A stretch of 27,301 bases of DNA from the NCBI RefSeq assembly GCF_029167205.1, contig NZ_JARFPL010000031.1:1-27301 (forward strand), read 5' to 3'. Positions 6,967 through 13,788 of the stretch are shown here, piece after piece. This stretch comes from Methanocrinis alkalitolerans (GTDB taxonomy: Archaea > Halobacteriota > Methanosarcinia > Methanotrichales > Methanotrichaceae). Within the stretch, counting starts at the first letter, position 1. Each line of letters begins with the position of its first letter. Below the pieces are notes generated by a model that was given only the letters and a program-made list of their open reading frames with translations, was not told the DNA's origin and did no database searches. Made by a program: the position numbers and the translations under genes.

Positions 6967-7355
6967 CTCAAGGTCAGGAGAAGGTCGTCCTCGGATATCG
7001 GCTTCAACAGATAGGTGACAGCCCCCAGGTCGTAGCTCCTCTGGATATGCTCGGATACGATGGAGCCTGTGAGCATCACCACCGGTATCCCTCGGAACTT
7101 GGGACTCCCTTTGAGCCGCTCCAAAAGCTCCATCCCGCTCAGCCTGGGGAGCTTTATGTCCAGAAGCATCAGATCCGGGAGGCCGGCGCCCTCGTCGTGG
7201 AGGCCTTCCAGGCATCGGAGGGCCTCCTCAGCGTCGGCGGCCAGAAAGATGTCTCTATCCTGACAGATCCTCCGCAGGAGCCGCCTGGTCAGCTCAGCGT
7301 CGTCGGGGTTGTCCTCGACGAGCAAAATTTTTAAATTCTGATATGTTTTATTCAC
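6954..7355 (-). CDS. Single-domain response regulator (receiver only)
   Basis: A CheY-like receiver of 133 residues without an output domain. The acidic pocket is E14-D15 (LLVEDN), the phosphoacceptor is D66 (LMLLDIKLP), the switch Thr is T96 (VVMLTGS) and the conserved Lys is K118 (YLLKPI). The sequence style (ILLVEDNPDD, LPRLSGMELL) resembles the Rcp1-like receivers common in Methanosarcinales, which pair with hybrid histidine kinases. No kinase is in the window. Start is GTG at 7355 with GGAG about 8 nt upstream. It overlaps the opposing membrane-protein gene by 13 bp at the 3' end, so antisense interference between the two is possible. Confidence 0.92.
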   Translation of the reverse strand: MNKTYQNLKILLVEDNPDDAELTRRLLRRICQDRDIFLAADAEEALRCLEGLHDEGAGLPDLMLLDIKLPRLSGMELLERLKGSPKFRGIPVVMLTGSIVSEHIQRSYDLGAVTYLLKPISEDDLLLTLSYLT

Positions 7356-7486
7356 CTACATCTCCGAGGTTTTCAGCTCTTTAATGGCCGTAGACATCGA
7401 TCCCGGTCTCCGAATAACCACGGGAGATTACCCCTAAAAATACTTTTCCCGCGACATACAGCGGTCCGGCGGTAATGATGAAAAAA

Positions 7487-7495
7487 TCATATAAA
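7487..7495 (-). promoter_or_regulatory. TATA-like element upstream of the receiver gene
   Basis: On the minus strand TTTATATGA, within an AT-rich patch (7480-7510), lies about 135 bp before the GTG start. A long leader would result. The same patch also carries a T-run that could end the taw1 transcript. Confidence 0.35.
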
Positions 7496-7548
7496 TATTA
7501 TTAAAAATCGTACGAAGTCGGATGAAATTAGAGGATCTGAAGCCACCC

Positions 7549-8475
7549 TCAGAGATCGATGAGCTCTTTCGCGCTACCCCTGGAGAGGAGGGCGACCCTG
7601 CTGAGGGGGACGTGGTCTTTCAGGCTGTAGCCGAGGGTCTCGGATAGATCCTTCGCGAAGTCCATCACCTCTTCGTGAGAGGGCATGCAACCCCTTGCGA
7701 GCCGGTTTCGGGAGCTTCCCAGGTGCATATACGCCTTCACCTCCACGAAGTCCGGCTCTGCGATCTCGATAAGCTTCGCGTAACCTTGAGGGTCCTTCAT
7801 GTTGAGGCCCCTGGCGAGGGTGAGCCTCGCCACAGTCCTGGATTGAGAGTCTTTCATCCTCTCCAGGCTCTCCAGAAATCGGCTCCAGAGGTTTGTCGCG
7901 GGGTTTGAGACCCTGAGATAGGTCTCCTCATCGGGGGCGTTGAGGCTGATGTACAGCTGGGTGGGACTGACCTCACCGATCGCCTTGGGATTCGTCCCGT
8001 TCGTCACCAGGAAGGCGGTCATCCCGCGCCCCTTTATCTCCTCGACGAGCTCTTCGATCATGGGGTAGAGCGTCGGCTCCCCCATGAGGGATATGGCAAC
8101 GTGGGCCGGCCTCTTCGCCTCTTCCAACCTCGCGGAGTCGGTCGTCTCCGGGGCGCCACCGTAGCCGGAGATGAGCCTCTGCTGCTCTCTAAGGATGCCG
8201 TCCAACAGCTCCGAGGGCTCCATCCAGTCGCCTGAGGCGGTGGGCATCTCGTCGATGGGCCTCCAGCAGTGAAGGCATCGGTGGTTGCAGAGGAGGGTCG
8301 GGGTCATCTGGACGCACCGGTGGCTTGCGATGCCGTAAAAGTGGTTCTTATAGCACTGGTCGCCTCCACGGATGGACCGCCGAAGCCACAGGCAGGGCTT
8401 TACGGCGCCGTGGGCGACGAGGTGGTAGCCCTGTTTTTCAAGCCGTTCTTTTATCGTGGGGGGGAGGTGCTCCAT
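7549..8475 (-). CDS. taw1: 4-demethylwyosine synthase (radical SAM, TYW1/Taw1)
   Basis: The enzyme condenses pyruvate carbons onto N1-methylguanosine-37 of tRNA-Phe to make the tricyclic 4-demethylwyosine. The radical SAM cluster motif CNHRCLHC provides C63, C67 and C70. Three further cysteines upstream, C28, C41 and C54, provide the second [4Fe-4S] cluster known in TYW1 of Methanocaldococcus, at nearly the same spacing. Other family features are SLMGEPTLYP (the GEP SAM-binding motif), LVTNGT and YISLNAPDEETYLRVSNP. At 308 residues it has the archaeal length, without the flavodoxin domain of the eukaryotic enzyme. A TATA box ends about 28 bp before the ATG, so the transcript is probably leaderless or nearly so. 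Confidence 0.96.
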   Translation of the reverse strand: MEHLPPTIKERLEKQGYHLVAHGAVKPCLWLRRSIRGGDQCYKNHFYGIASHRCVQMTPTLLCNHRCLHCWRPIDEMPTASGDWMEPSELLDGILREQQRLISGYGGAPETTDSARLEEAKRPAHVAISLMGEPTLYPMIEELVEEIKGRGMTAFLVTNGTNPKAIGEVSPTQLYISLNAPDEETYLRVSNPATNLWSRFLESLERMKDSQSRTVARLTLARGLNMKDPQGYAKLIEIAEPDFVEVKAYMHLGSSRNRLARGCMPSHEEVMDFAKDLSETLGYSLKDHVPLSRVALLSRGSAKELIDL

Positions 8476-8502
8476 GATGCGGGGCCTGAGGGCGGCGAGG
8501 GG

Positions 8503-8511
8503 TTATATAGT
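8503..8511 (-). promoter_or_regulatory. TATA box of taw1
   Basis: On the minus strand CTATATAAC within AACTATATAACCCC lies 28-36 bp upstream of the ATG at 8475. Transcription is predicted to start at or a few bases before the start codon. Confidence 0.55.
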
Positions 8512-8548
8512 TATTCGAGGGGCTCGTGATAGGCGACCAAAAAAAAGC

Positions 8549-8559
8549 TTTTTATAATC
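8549..8559 (+). promoter_or_regulatory. TATA box of the beta-helix protein gene
   Basis: CTTTTTATAATC (core 8549-8559) follows an A-rich BRE-like stretch and lies about 40 bp before the ATG at 8596. GAGGG at 8583-8587 is a plausible ribosome-binding site. Confidence 0.55.
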
Positions 8560-8595
8560 ACAAAGACGGGTGAGATAATTCAGAGGGATCATGGG

Positions 8596-9324
8596 ATGAT
8601 AAAAATTAATGTCAAGATTTCACCGATCCTCGCCCTTCTGGTCGTTCTCGGGGCCGCGGGGATGGCAGAGGGTGCGGCCACCCTGAGGGTATGCGACTGC
8701 AGAGCCTGCGGCTGTCAGTACCTCAGCATTCAGGAGGCTATCGATATGGCGACCCCCGGAGATACCGTCCTGGTCAGGAGCGGATCCTTCATCGGGAACA
8801 TCAACGTCACAAAGCCGATAATCCTTAAAGGCGAGAAGTGGAAAGGCCGCGATCTTCCCATCATAAACGCCGACGGCAACGGCAGCTGCATCACCGTCAG
8901 CGCAGACGGTGTGAGAGTTGAGTCGATCAGGGTCACAGACTCTGGAAACGAGTCAGGGGATGCGGGAATCAGGGTTCTCTCAAACAACGCCACCATCATA
9001 AATAACGTCGCCACCGGGAACCGGGGAGCCGGGATCATCCTGGAGGGGTCGAGGAACTCCGAAGTATTCGCCAACGTCGCCGCTGAGAACGCCGTTGGAG
9101 TCCTCCTTTATAACTCCGCCGACAACCTCCTCACCAATAACAGGCTCTTCAACAATACGGTGCTCGACGCCTTCGACGACGGCAAAAACCGGTGGGACGA
9201 CGGCACCGTCGGAAACTACTACGGATCCTTCAACTGCACCGACGAGGACGGCGATGAGATCTGCGATTCCGTCTATGAGATCCCGGGGGGATCGAGCATA
9301 GACGCTCAAACAATCGTCGGCTGA
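8596..9324 (+). CDS. Secreted parallel beta-helix (NosD/PbH1-like) surface protein
   Basis: A 242-residue exported protein. Residues 1-28 form a signal peptide: a basic N-terminus, then PILALLVVLGAAGMA, with cleavage probable after AEGAA. The mature part begins with CDCRACGCQYLSIQEAID, a cysteine-rich entry common in methanogen surface proteins. About seven right-handed beta-helix turns follow, recognisable by rungs such as GIRVLSNNATIINNVA, GIILEGSRNSEVFANVA and GVLLYNSADNLLTNN. The end (NRWDDGTVGNYYGSF, then DEDGDEICDSVYEIPG) is the usual NosD-type C-terminal cap with an acidic, possibly calcium-binding segment. Several N-x-S/T sites suggest glycosylation. The substrate or partner is unknown; a cell-envelope or carbohydrate-binding role is likely. 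Confidence 0.88.
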   Translation: MIKINVKISPILALLVVLGAAGMAEGAATLRVCDCRACGCQYLSIQEAIDMATPGDTVLVRSGSFIGNINVTKPIILKGEKWKGRDLPIINADGNGSCITVSADGVRVESIRVTDSGNESGDAGIRVLSNNATIINNVATGNRGAGIILEGSRNSEVFANVAAENAVGVLLYNSADNLLTNNRLFNNTVLDAFDDGKNRWDDGTVGNYYGSFNCTDEDGDEICDSVYEIPGGSSIDAQTIVG

Positions 9325-9345
9325 AGGATGATTCCAAATTCCATA

Positions 9346-9351
9346 TTTTTT
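9346..9351 (+). terminator. T-run after the beta-helix gene
   Basis: Six T residues follow 22 bp after the stop codon, in an otherwise GC-rich spacer. Confidence 0.35.
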
Positions 9352-9449
9352 GTCGATCGGAGGAAGGCCGGGGGACGAAGTTGGAGCTCTGAAGGGGTCG
9401 GCGCTAAGACGGTGCGCACGAGCTGGCCGGATCGGCCCGAAAGGAGCAC

Positions 9450-9459
9450 CTTTAAATAG
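9450..9459 (+). promoter_or_regulatory. TATA box of the cold-shock gene
   Basis: CTTTAAATAG lies 36-45 bp before the ATG at 9495. The implied start near 9478 gives a short leader that just includes the GAGG ribosome-binding site at 9484-9487. Confidence 0.6.
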
Positions 9460-9494
9460 TCGTATGTTTTATCTCAGGACAACGAGGAATTGAA

Positions 9495-9692
9495 ATGGTT
9501 ACTGGCACAGTGAAGTTCTTCAACAGAACAAAACATTTCGGCTTTATAGCTGGGGACGACGGGACTGACTATTTTGTACACTCAAGCGGTCTGAAGCCGG
9601 GCGTCTCTATAGATGAAGGAGATAAGGTCAGTTTTGAAGTTGAGACTGGCGACAGAGGCCCCAAAGCAGAAAAGGTGGAGAAGATCCAGTAA
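9495..9692 (+). CDS. csp: Cold-shock domain protein (CspA family)
   Basis: A 65-residue single OB-fold nucleic-acid-binding protein, the usual CspA length. RNP1 appears as KHFGFIAGDDG and RNP2 as DYFVHSSGL. The start MVTGTVKFFNRTKHFGFI is the family hallmark, although the RNP1 lysine-glycine-phenylalanine core is altered (KHFGFI instead of KGFGFI). Such proteins melt RNA structures and bind single-stranded nucleic acid. They occur in a minority of archaea, mostly methanogens and haloarchaea, probably by old transfer from bacteria. It stands as a single gene with its own TATA box and a hairpin/T-run terminator. Confidence 0.95.
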   Translation: MVTGTVKFFNRTKHFGFIAGDDGTDYFVHSSGLKPGVSIDEGDKVSFEVETGDRGPKAEKVEKIQ

Positions 9693-9734
9693 GTCCTTAT
9701 CCCTCTTTGGCATATTTCCCAAAAAAGCGTGTGA

Positions 9735-9760
9735 CCGGACCGGTTCCGGCCTATTTTTTT
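9735..9760 (+). terminator. Hairpin plus T-run terminator after csp
   Basis: CCGGA (9735-9739) pairs with TCCGG (9745-9749) over a 5-nt loop, followed by seven T residues at 9754-9760. The T-run alone would be enough for archaeal termination. The spacer up to 9870 holds nothing else recognised. Confidence 0.55.
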
Positions 9761-9870
9761 ACTTTGTTTTTATTCCGCTTCATTTCAGGCTGGCGGAAGA
9801 CGACTTTTTATCCCGCGTCCATCGTCTGGAGATTTGTCATCCTTCTGCCTTCGGCATCCTTCCGAAGGGC

Positions 9871-10632
9871 TCACCTTTTCAGCCTCCGACGGAGGCGCTT
9901 CTTAGTCCAGCGGACCATCTGGCTGACGAACACCGACGGTGACATCCTCTTGCTATCGATCTTCACCCGGCCTCCCCGGATAGATTCGAGGACGTCACCC
10001 AGGTCGGAGCCTTCCTCGACGTCCACGACGGTCACCCCAAGCCCCACCGTCCTGGCCATATGGGCGTCGCTTCCCGCCACCATGGGAAGTCCCCGCCTTT
10101 CGGCCATCCTCTTAGCCCAGAAGTTCGCGATCCCGAAGACGTACTTGGAGTTGTAGACCTCGACTGCGTCGCAATCGGGTATCCTGTACATGGAGTGTCT
10201 GAAGAGGTGGTAGGGGTGGGATACGATGGCGATCCCGCCCCGAACCCTGATGAACTCGATCGTCTCGTCGGCACTCCGCCCGGAGGGAGGAAGCTTTCTC
10301 ACCCCCAGGGCGAGGAGGTGGCCTTCAGAGGTGGAGACCTCGACTCCCGGTATCACCAAAAGGTCGAGGCCCTCCTCCCGGACGATCCTCTCGGCCTCGA
10401 AGTACCCCTCCAGGGTGTCGTGGTCGGTGATGGCGATCCCGTCGAGGCCGCCCTCCAGGGCCGCCTTCAGGATCTCCTCGACCCCGTCCCTGCCGTCGGA
10501 GAAGGACGAATGGACGTGAAGGTCGAGGCGGAGGGGGGTTGAACTTCCCTTTCGGGACCGGGCCCCTCCGGACCTCCTGTTGGAGGGCTGATCCCCCTCC
10601 TTGGTCCTTGATTTGCCCTTCCCATCCCCCAC
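9871..10632 (-). CDS. PHP-domain metal-dependent phosphoesterase
   Basis: A protein of about 253 residues. All PHP metal motifs are present: DLHVHSSFSDG (HxH), ITDHDTLEG, PGVEVSTSEGHLLAL, a His in IVSHPYH and AGSDAHM near the end. It belongs to the stand-alone YciV-like PHP group, which includes RNase AM/nucleotide phosphatase enzymes. The exact substrate cannot be read from sequence. GTG at 10632 is the probable start. It lies 5 bp after the aconitase stop, with GAGGT in the preceding gene's last codons as ribosome-binding site. The frame is open further upstream, but that part overlaps the aconitase gene and is low-complexity Arg/Gly. The C-terminus is strongly basic (TKKRLRRRLKR), suggesting nucleic-acid contact. 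Confidence 0.88.
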   Translation of the reverse strand: MGDGKGKSRTKEGDQPSNRRSGGARSRKGSSTPLRLDLHVHSSFSDGRDGVEEILKAALEGGLDGIAITDHDTLEGYFEAERIVREEGLDLLVIPGVEVSTSEGHLLALGVRKLPPSGRSADETIEFIRVRGGIAIVSHPYHLFRHSMYRIPDCDAVEVYNSKYVFGIANFWAKRMAERRGLPMVAGSDAHMARTVGLGVTVVDVEEGSDLGDVLESIRGGRVKIDSKRMSPSVFVSQMVRWTKKRLRRRLKR

Positions 10633-10637
10633 CAGCT

Positions 10638-11891
10638 TCAGACCTCCCTCGGGTCGGCGATGACGCCCTCGACGGCAGTCGCAGCCGCCGTCGCCGGAGA
10701 CGCCAGGTATACGAGGCCGCCTTTTCCCATCCTCCCCGGAAAGTTCCTGTTGGCGGTGGATAGGCAGACCTCCCCCTCGGCGAGGACGCCCATGTGGGCC
10801 CCGAGGCAGGGGCCGCATCCCGGCGGCCCGATCATCGCCCCCGCTCCGACGAGGTCCCCGATGATCCCCGAAGATAGGGCCCGGAGGAGGACCCTCCTCG
10901 AGGCGGGTATGACTAGGGTCCTCGTCTTCACCCTCTTCCCCTTGAGGATCTCAGCGGCGACCTTCAGATCTTCGTAGCGGCCGTTGGTGCAGGTCCCGAT
11001 GAAGACTTGGTCGACCTCGGTTCCCGCCACCTCCAGGACGGGCCGGACGTTGTCGACCCTGAAGGGGGCGGCGACGACGGGCTCCAGATCCGAGACGTCA
11101 AACTCCATCTCCGAGGCGTAGGATCCCGGGTCTGAATGGACGGGATGGTACGCCTCCTGCGCCCTCCCCCTCAGGAACTCTTCGGTCACCCCGTCCGGGG
11201 GTACGATGGCGGCCTTCGCCCCCATCTCGACCCCCATATTCGAGAGGGTCATCCTCCCCGAGATGGATAGCCCCTCCACCGTCTCGCCGACGTACTCCAG
11301 GGCCTTGTAGGTGGCGCCATCGGCGCCGATCGCCCCGACGAGCATCAGGGTGAGGTCTTTGGCGAGGACCCTTCTTCCGAGCCGGCCACAGACCCTGATC
11401 CCCACCGTCTCTGGGACCTTGAACCAGAGCCTTCCTCTGGAGTAGATCTCCGCCATGTCCGTCGCCCCGACGCCGGTACCGAAGGCGCCGAAGGCACCGT
11501 AGGTGCAGGAGTGGGAGTCGGCCCCCACCAGGAGGGTCCCCGGCAGGGCGAACCCCTCCTCGGGGAAGACCTGGTGGCAGATCCCTTCGCCGCCCTCAAA
11601 GAAGTGGACGATCCCCTGATCGATAGCCCAGTTCCTGACCATCTTTTGCAGGTCCGCAGAGACGCTGCTGTTGGCGGGGACGATGTGGTCGAAGGGGATG
11701 ACGATCCTCTCAGGGTCGAAGACCCGCTCCGACCCCATCTCGCCAAAGGCCTTGATGGCAAGGACGCTGGTGCCGTCGTGGGACATGGCATAATCCACCT
11801 CCGCATCGACGATCTCTCCCGCCTCGGCCCGGTGGCCGCAGGCCCTGCTGAATATCTTCTCGCTGATGGTTGCCACGGTCAGATCCTCCAT
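10638..11891 (-). CDS. Aconitase-superfamily large subunit (LeuC/homoaconitase/aconitase type)
   Basis: A [4Fe-4S] hydro-lyase large subunit of 417 residues from the ATG at 11891. Cluster cysteines lie in GTCTNGRYEDL and PPGCGPCLG. The active-site segment is GADSHSCTYGAFGAFGTGVG and the C-terminal substrate region includes STANRNFPGRMG. An in-frame GTG at 11933 would add 14 residues, but those lie inside a GC-rich hairpin, so the ATG is preferred. The family covers isopropylmalate isomerase, homoaconitase (coenzyme B pathway) and some archaeal aconitases. Each needs a separate small subunit, which is not in this window. Being directly behind the two ATP-citrate lyase genes argues for citrate/isocitrate or homoaconitate as substrate, but sequence alone does not settle this. 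Confidence 0.88.
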   Translation of the reverse strand: MEDLTVATISEKIFSRACGHRAEAGEIVDAEVDYAMSHDGTSVLAIKAFGEMGSERVFDPERIVIPFDHIVPANSSVSADLQKMVRNWAIDQGIVHFFEGGEGICHQVFPEEGFALPGTLLVGADSHSCTYGAFGAFGTGVGATDMAEIYSRGRLWFKVPETVGIRVCGRLGRRVLAKDLTLMLVGAIGADGATYKALEYVGETVEGLSISGRMTLSNMGVEMGAKAAIVPPDGVTEEFLRGRAQEAYHPVHSDPGSYASEMEFDVSDLEPVVAAPFRVDNVRPVLEVAGTEVDQVFIGTCTNGRYEDLKVAAEILKGKRVKTRTLVIPASRRVLLRALSSGIIGDLVGAGAMIGPPGCGPCLGAHMGVLAEGEVCLSTANRNFPGRMGKGGLVYLASPATAAATAVEGVIADPREV

Positions 11892-11898
11892 AAAAGAG

Positions 11899-11921
11899 GG
11901 GCCGGCCGGAGGGGCCGGCCC
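11899..11921 (-). promoter_or_regulatory. Perfect 9-bp GC hairpin between aclA and the aconitase gene
   Basis: GGGCCGGCC (11899-11907) and GGCCGGCCC (11913-11921) form a perfect stem with a 5-nt loop. On the transcribed minus strand the stem is followed by CTCTTTT directly before the ATG at 11891. It may be an attenuator, a processing site or a 5'-end stabiliser within the operon. No Shine-Dalgarno sequence precedes the ATG. Confidence 0.55.
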
Positions 11922-11943
11922 AATATTCGCCACCGAGGGAGCC

Positions 11944-13788
11944 TCACGGAAACTCCGGGAGCATGAAGGCGATGTCGTCCTGGGGGTGGCGGTAGAGCCT
12001 CGAGTCGAGCCTCTTCTGGTCGAGGATGTGGCCTATGATCCCTATGGACCTCCCCAGGGCGAAGAGGCCGTTGAGGTAGCCGTACTTTATGACGTCGTCG
12101 ATATCCCTCTCGTCGAAGACCTCACAGGAGCTCATCAGGTCGATGAAGAGGACCCCTATGCAGCCGTCGACGTTGAGGATGAGGTTTCCCTTCTTGGCGG
12201 TGGTGATCTCCTGGACGGAGAGAGCGTAGTCGAGCAGATCGGTCCTCTCGAAGTTCTCCCTCGCGTAGCCTATGAGCAGCTCCACCCTCTTGTCGGGGTT
12301 TTTGACGCTCTTGATCCTGTGGCCGATCCCGGGGATGTTGATCCCCGCCGTCTTCATCTCCTTTACGAACTCTTCGGGGGAGAGCCCCGAGTCCCTCGCC
12401 CTCTTGAACTCGTGGGCGGCGTCGTCGATCGCCCCACCGAACCGGGGCCCGATGGTAAGCAGGCCGCTGGCAAGAGAGGTGATGAGGTCCTTTCCGGCGC
12501 AGGAGGCTACGATGGCGTTGTGGGCTGCCGAGACGGCGGGGCCGTGGTCGGCGACGATCTGGAGGACGAGCTCTATGAACTCGGCAGCCCACGGGGGGAT
12601 CTCCTTCTTGAACCAGAGGAGGCCGATGACCCCCCCGATCCCCATACCGTCGTCCAGGACCCGGCTCAAGGGCTTTCCTCCGTAGAGGACCTCGTCGCCC
12701 CGGTCGTCGGAGATGGTGCAGATGAGGTTTGTGGACTTTCGAACGATCCCCTCAGAGACGGCCTTGGCGTAGTCCATGGGGATCGTCGGGATCTCGGGCT
12801 CCTCCACCTTCCGGACCTTCCCCTCGGCGAGGAGCCTCTCGTAGACCCGTCTGATCTCGTCCCCGTAGCCGTCGAAGGAGTCGGGGACGATGGCCCCCGC
12901 CTCTTTCAGCGCCCGGTTCTTGGCGTCGGCGGTCTCGAGGTCTGTCTGGGCCTTGGCCCCGGCGTGGCCGAACTGGACAGAACCGGGGAGGACCTTGGAG
13001 CAGGTCCCCGTGACCCAGATCACCAGGGGCTTTCTGATCCTCCCTTCCTTGAGGGCCTCGACGATCCTGTACTCGTCGGCACCTCCCACCTCGCCCAGGG
13101 AGGCTATGATGGCGACGTCGGGGTTCGCCTCGAACCGGAGGATGTGGTCGAGGAGGTCGGATCCCGGATACCTGTCTCCGCCGACGGCGATCCCCTCCAC
13201 CGCACCGCTGGAGTTTCGCGCTATGATGTTGAAGGCCTCGTTGAGCATACCCCCGGACTTGGAGACGAAGCCGACGCAACCGGGGCGGTGGAGCTTCGAC
13301 TCGATGATGTTCTCGATGGTGCCTGCGGTATTTCCGATCCTGAAGGCTCCAGCGGCAAGCCCCCCGACGGTGGCGGGGCCGATGATCGTCTTCTTCATCT
13401 TCTCTGCAGTCGCTGCCATCACCCTGGCCATCCTCTCGGGGACGCCTTCGGCGATGATCGCCACCGTCTTTATCCCCGGAGAGGCGAGGGCCTCCATGCT
13501 GGTGTCGAAGGCGGACCTGAAGGAGGCGAAGTTTACCATCACATCCACCGATGGGTGGGCGGCCATCGCCTCGGGGATCGTCCTGTACATGGGTAGGAGG
13601 ATCTCCTCGGTCCCCCAGAATACCTTGTGGACGCCGGCCCGGTTGGGGTTGATGATGGCGGCGACGCTGGGGACTGACCTTCTGCAGAGATAATCGAAGT
13701 CGAGCATCCTCTGGATGGCGTTGGTCTGGAAGCCGTAGACGAAGGCCCGGGTGTTCCTGTCGAAGAGCTGGTAGTCCTTCATGGTCAT
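11944..13788 (-). CDS. aclA: ATP-citrate lyase, large subunit (succinyl-CoA synthetase alpha-like + citrate synthase-like domains)
   Basis: Together with its partner this enzyme interconverts citrate, CoA and ATP with acetyl-CoA, oxaloacetate, ADP and phosphate. The N-terminal 300 residues are succinyl-CoA-synthetase-alpha-like: a CoA-binding fold, FVSKSGGMLNEAFN, and the phosphohistidine in GSVQFGHAGAKAQ at about H275. From about residue 350 a citrate-synthase-like domain follows, with FGGAIDDAA, the catalytic GIGHRIKSVKNPDKR and the acidic LNVDG. The 614 residues match two-subunit bacterial ACL large subunits. Start is ATG at 13788, overlapping the TGA of the preceding gene; ATG at 13782 or GTG at 13791 is also possible, and GGAGGAG lies just upstream. 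It is a rare gene in methanogens. Confidence 0.93.
   Translation of the reverse strand: MTMKDYQLFDRNTRAFVYGFQTNAIQRMLDFDYLCRRSVPSVAAIINPNRAGVHKVFWGTEEILLPMYRTIPEAMAAHPSVDVMVNFASFRSAFDTSMEALASPGIKTVAIIAEGVPERMARVMAATAEKMKKTIIGPATVGGLAAGAFRIGNTAGTIENIIESKLHRPGCVGFVSKSGGMLNEAFNIIARNSSGAVEGIAVGGDRYPGSDLLDHILRFEANPDVAIIASLGEVGGADEYRIVEALKEGRIRKPLVIWVTGTCSKVLPGSVQFGHAGAKAQTDLETADAKNRALKEAGAIVPDSFDGYGDEIRRVYERLLAEGKVRKVEEPEIPTIPMDYAKAVSEGIVRKSTNLICTISDDRGDEVLYGGKPLSRVLDDGMGIGGVIGLLWFKKEIPPWAAEFIELVLQIVADHGPAVSAAHNAIVASCAGKDLITSLASGLLTIGPRFGGAIDDAAHEFKRARDSGLSPEEFVKEMKTAGINIPGIGHRIKSVKNPDKRVELLIGYARENFERTDLLDYALSVQEITTAKKGNLILNVDGCIGVLFIDLMSSCEVFDERDIDDVIKYGYLNGLFALGRSIGIIGHILDQKRLDSRLYRHPQDDIAFMLPEFP

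Noticed and set aside
5347..7215. 622-codon minus-strand frame across nfo and the membrane protein gene
   Set aside because: The translation is low-complexity (Gly, Arg, Pro, Asp), without motifs, while both plus-strand genes are convincing.
10632..10818. N-terminal extension of the PHP protein into the aconitase gene
   Set aside because: The added residues are a low-complexity shadow of the aconitase coding sequence; GTG at 10632 with an upstream GAGGT fits the operon layout.
11866..13596. Long plus-strand open frame opposite the ATP-citrate lyase gene
   Set aside because: It is rich in Gly, Val, Asp and Pro in the manner of a GC-rich antisense frame and has no domain; the minus strand encodes a well-defined enzyme.
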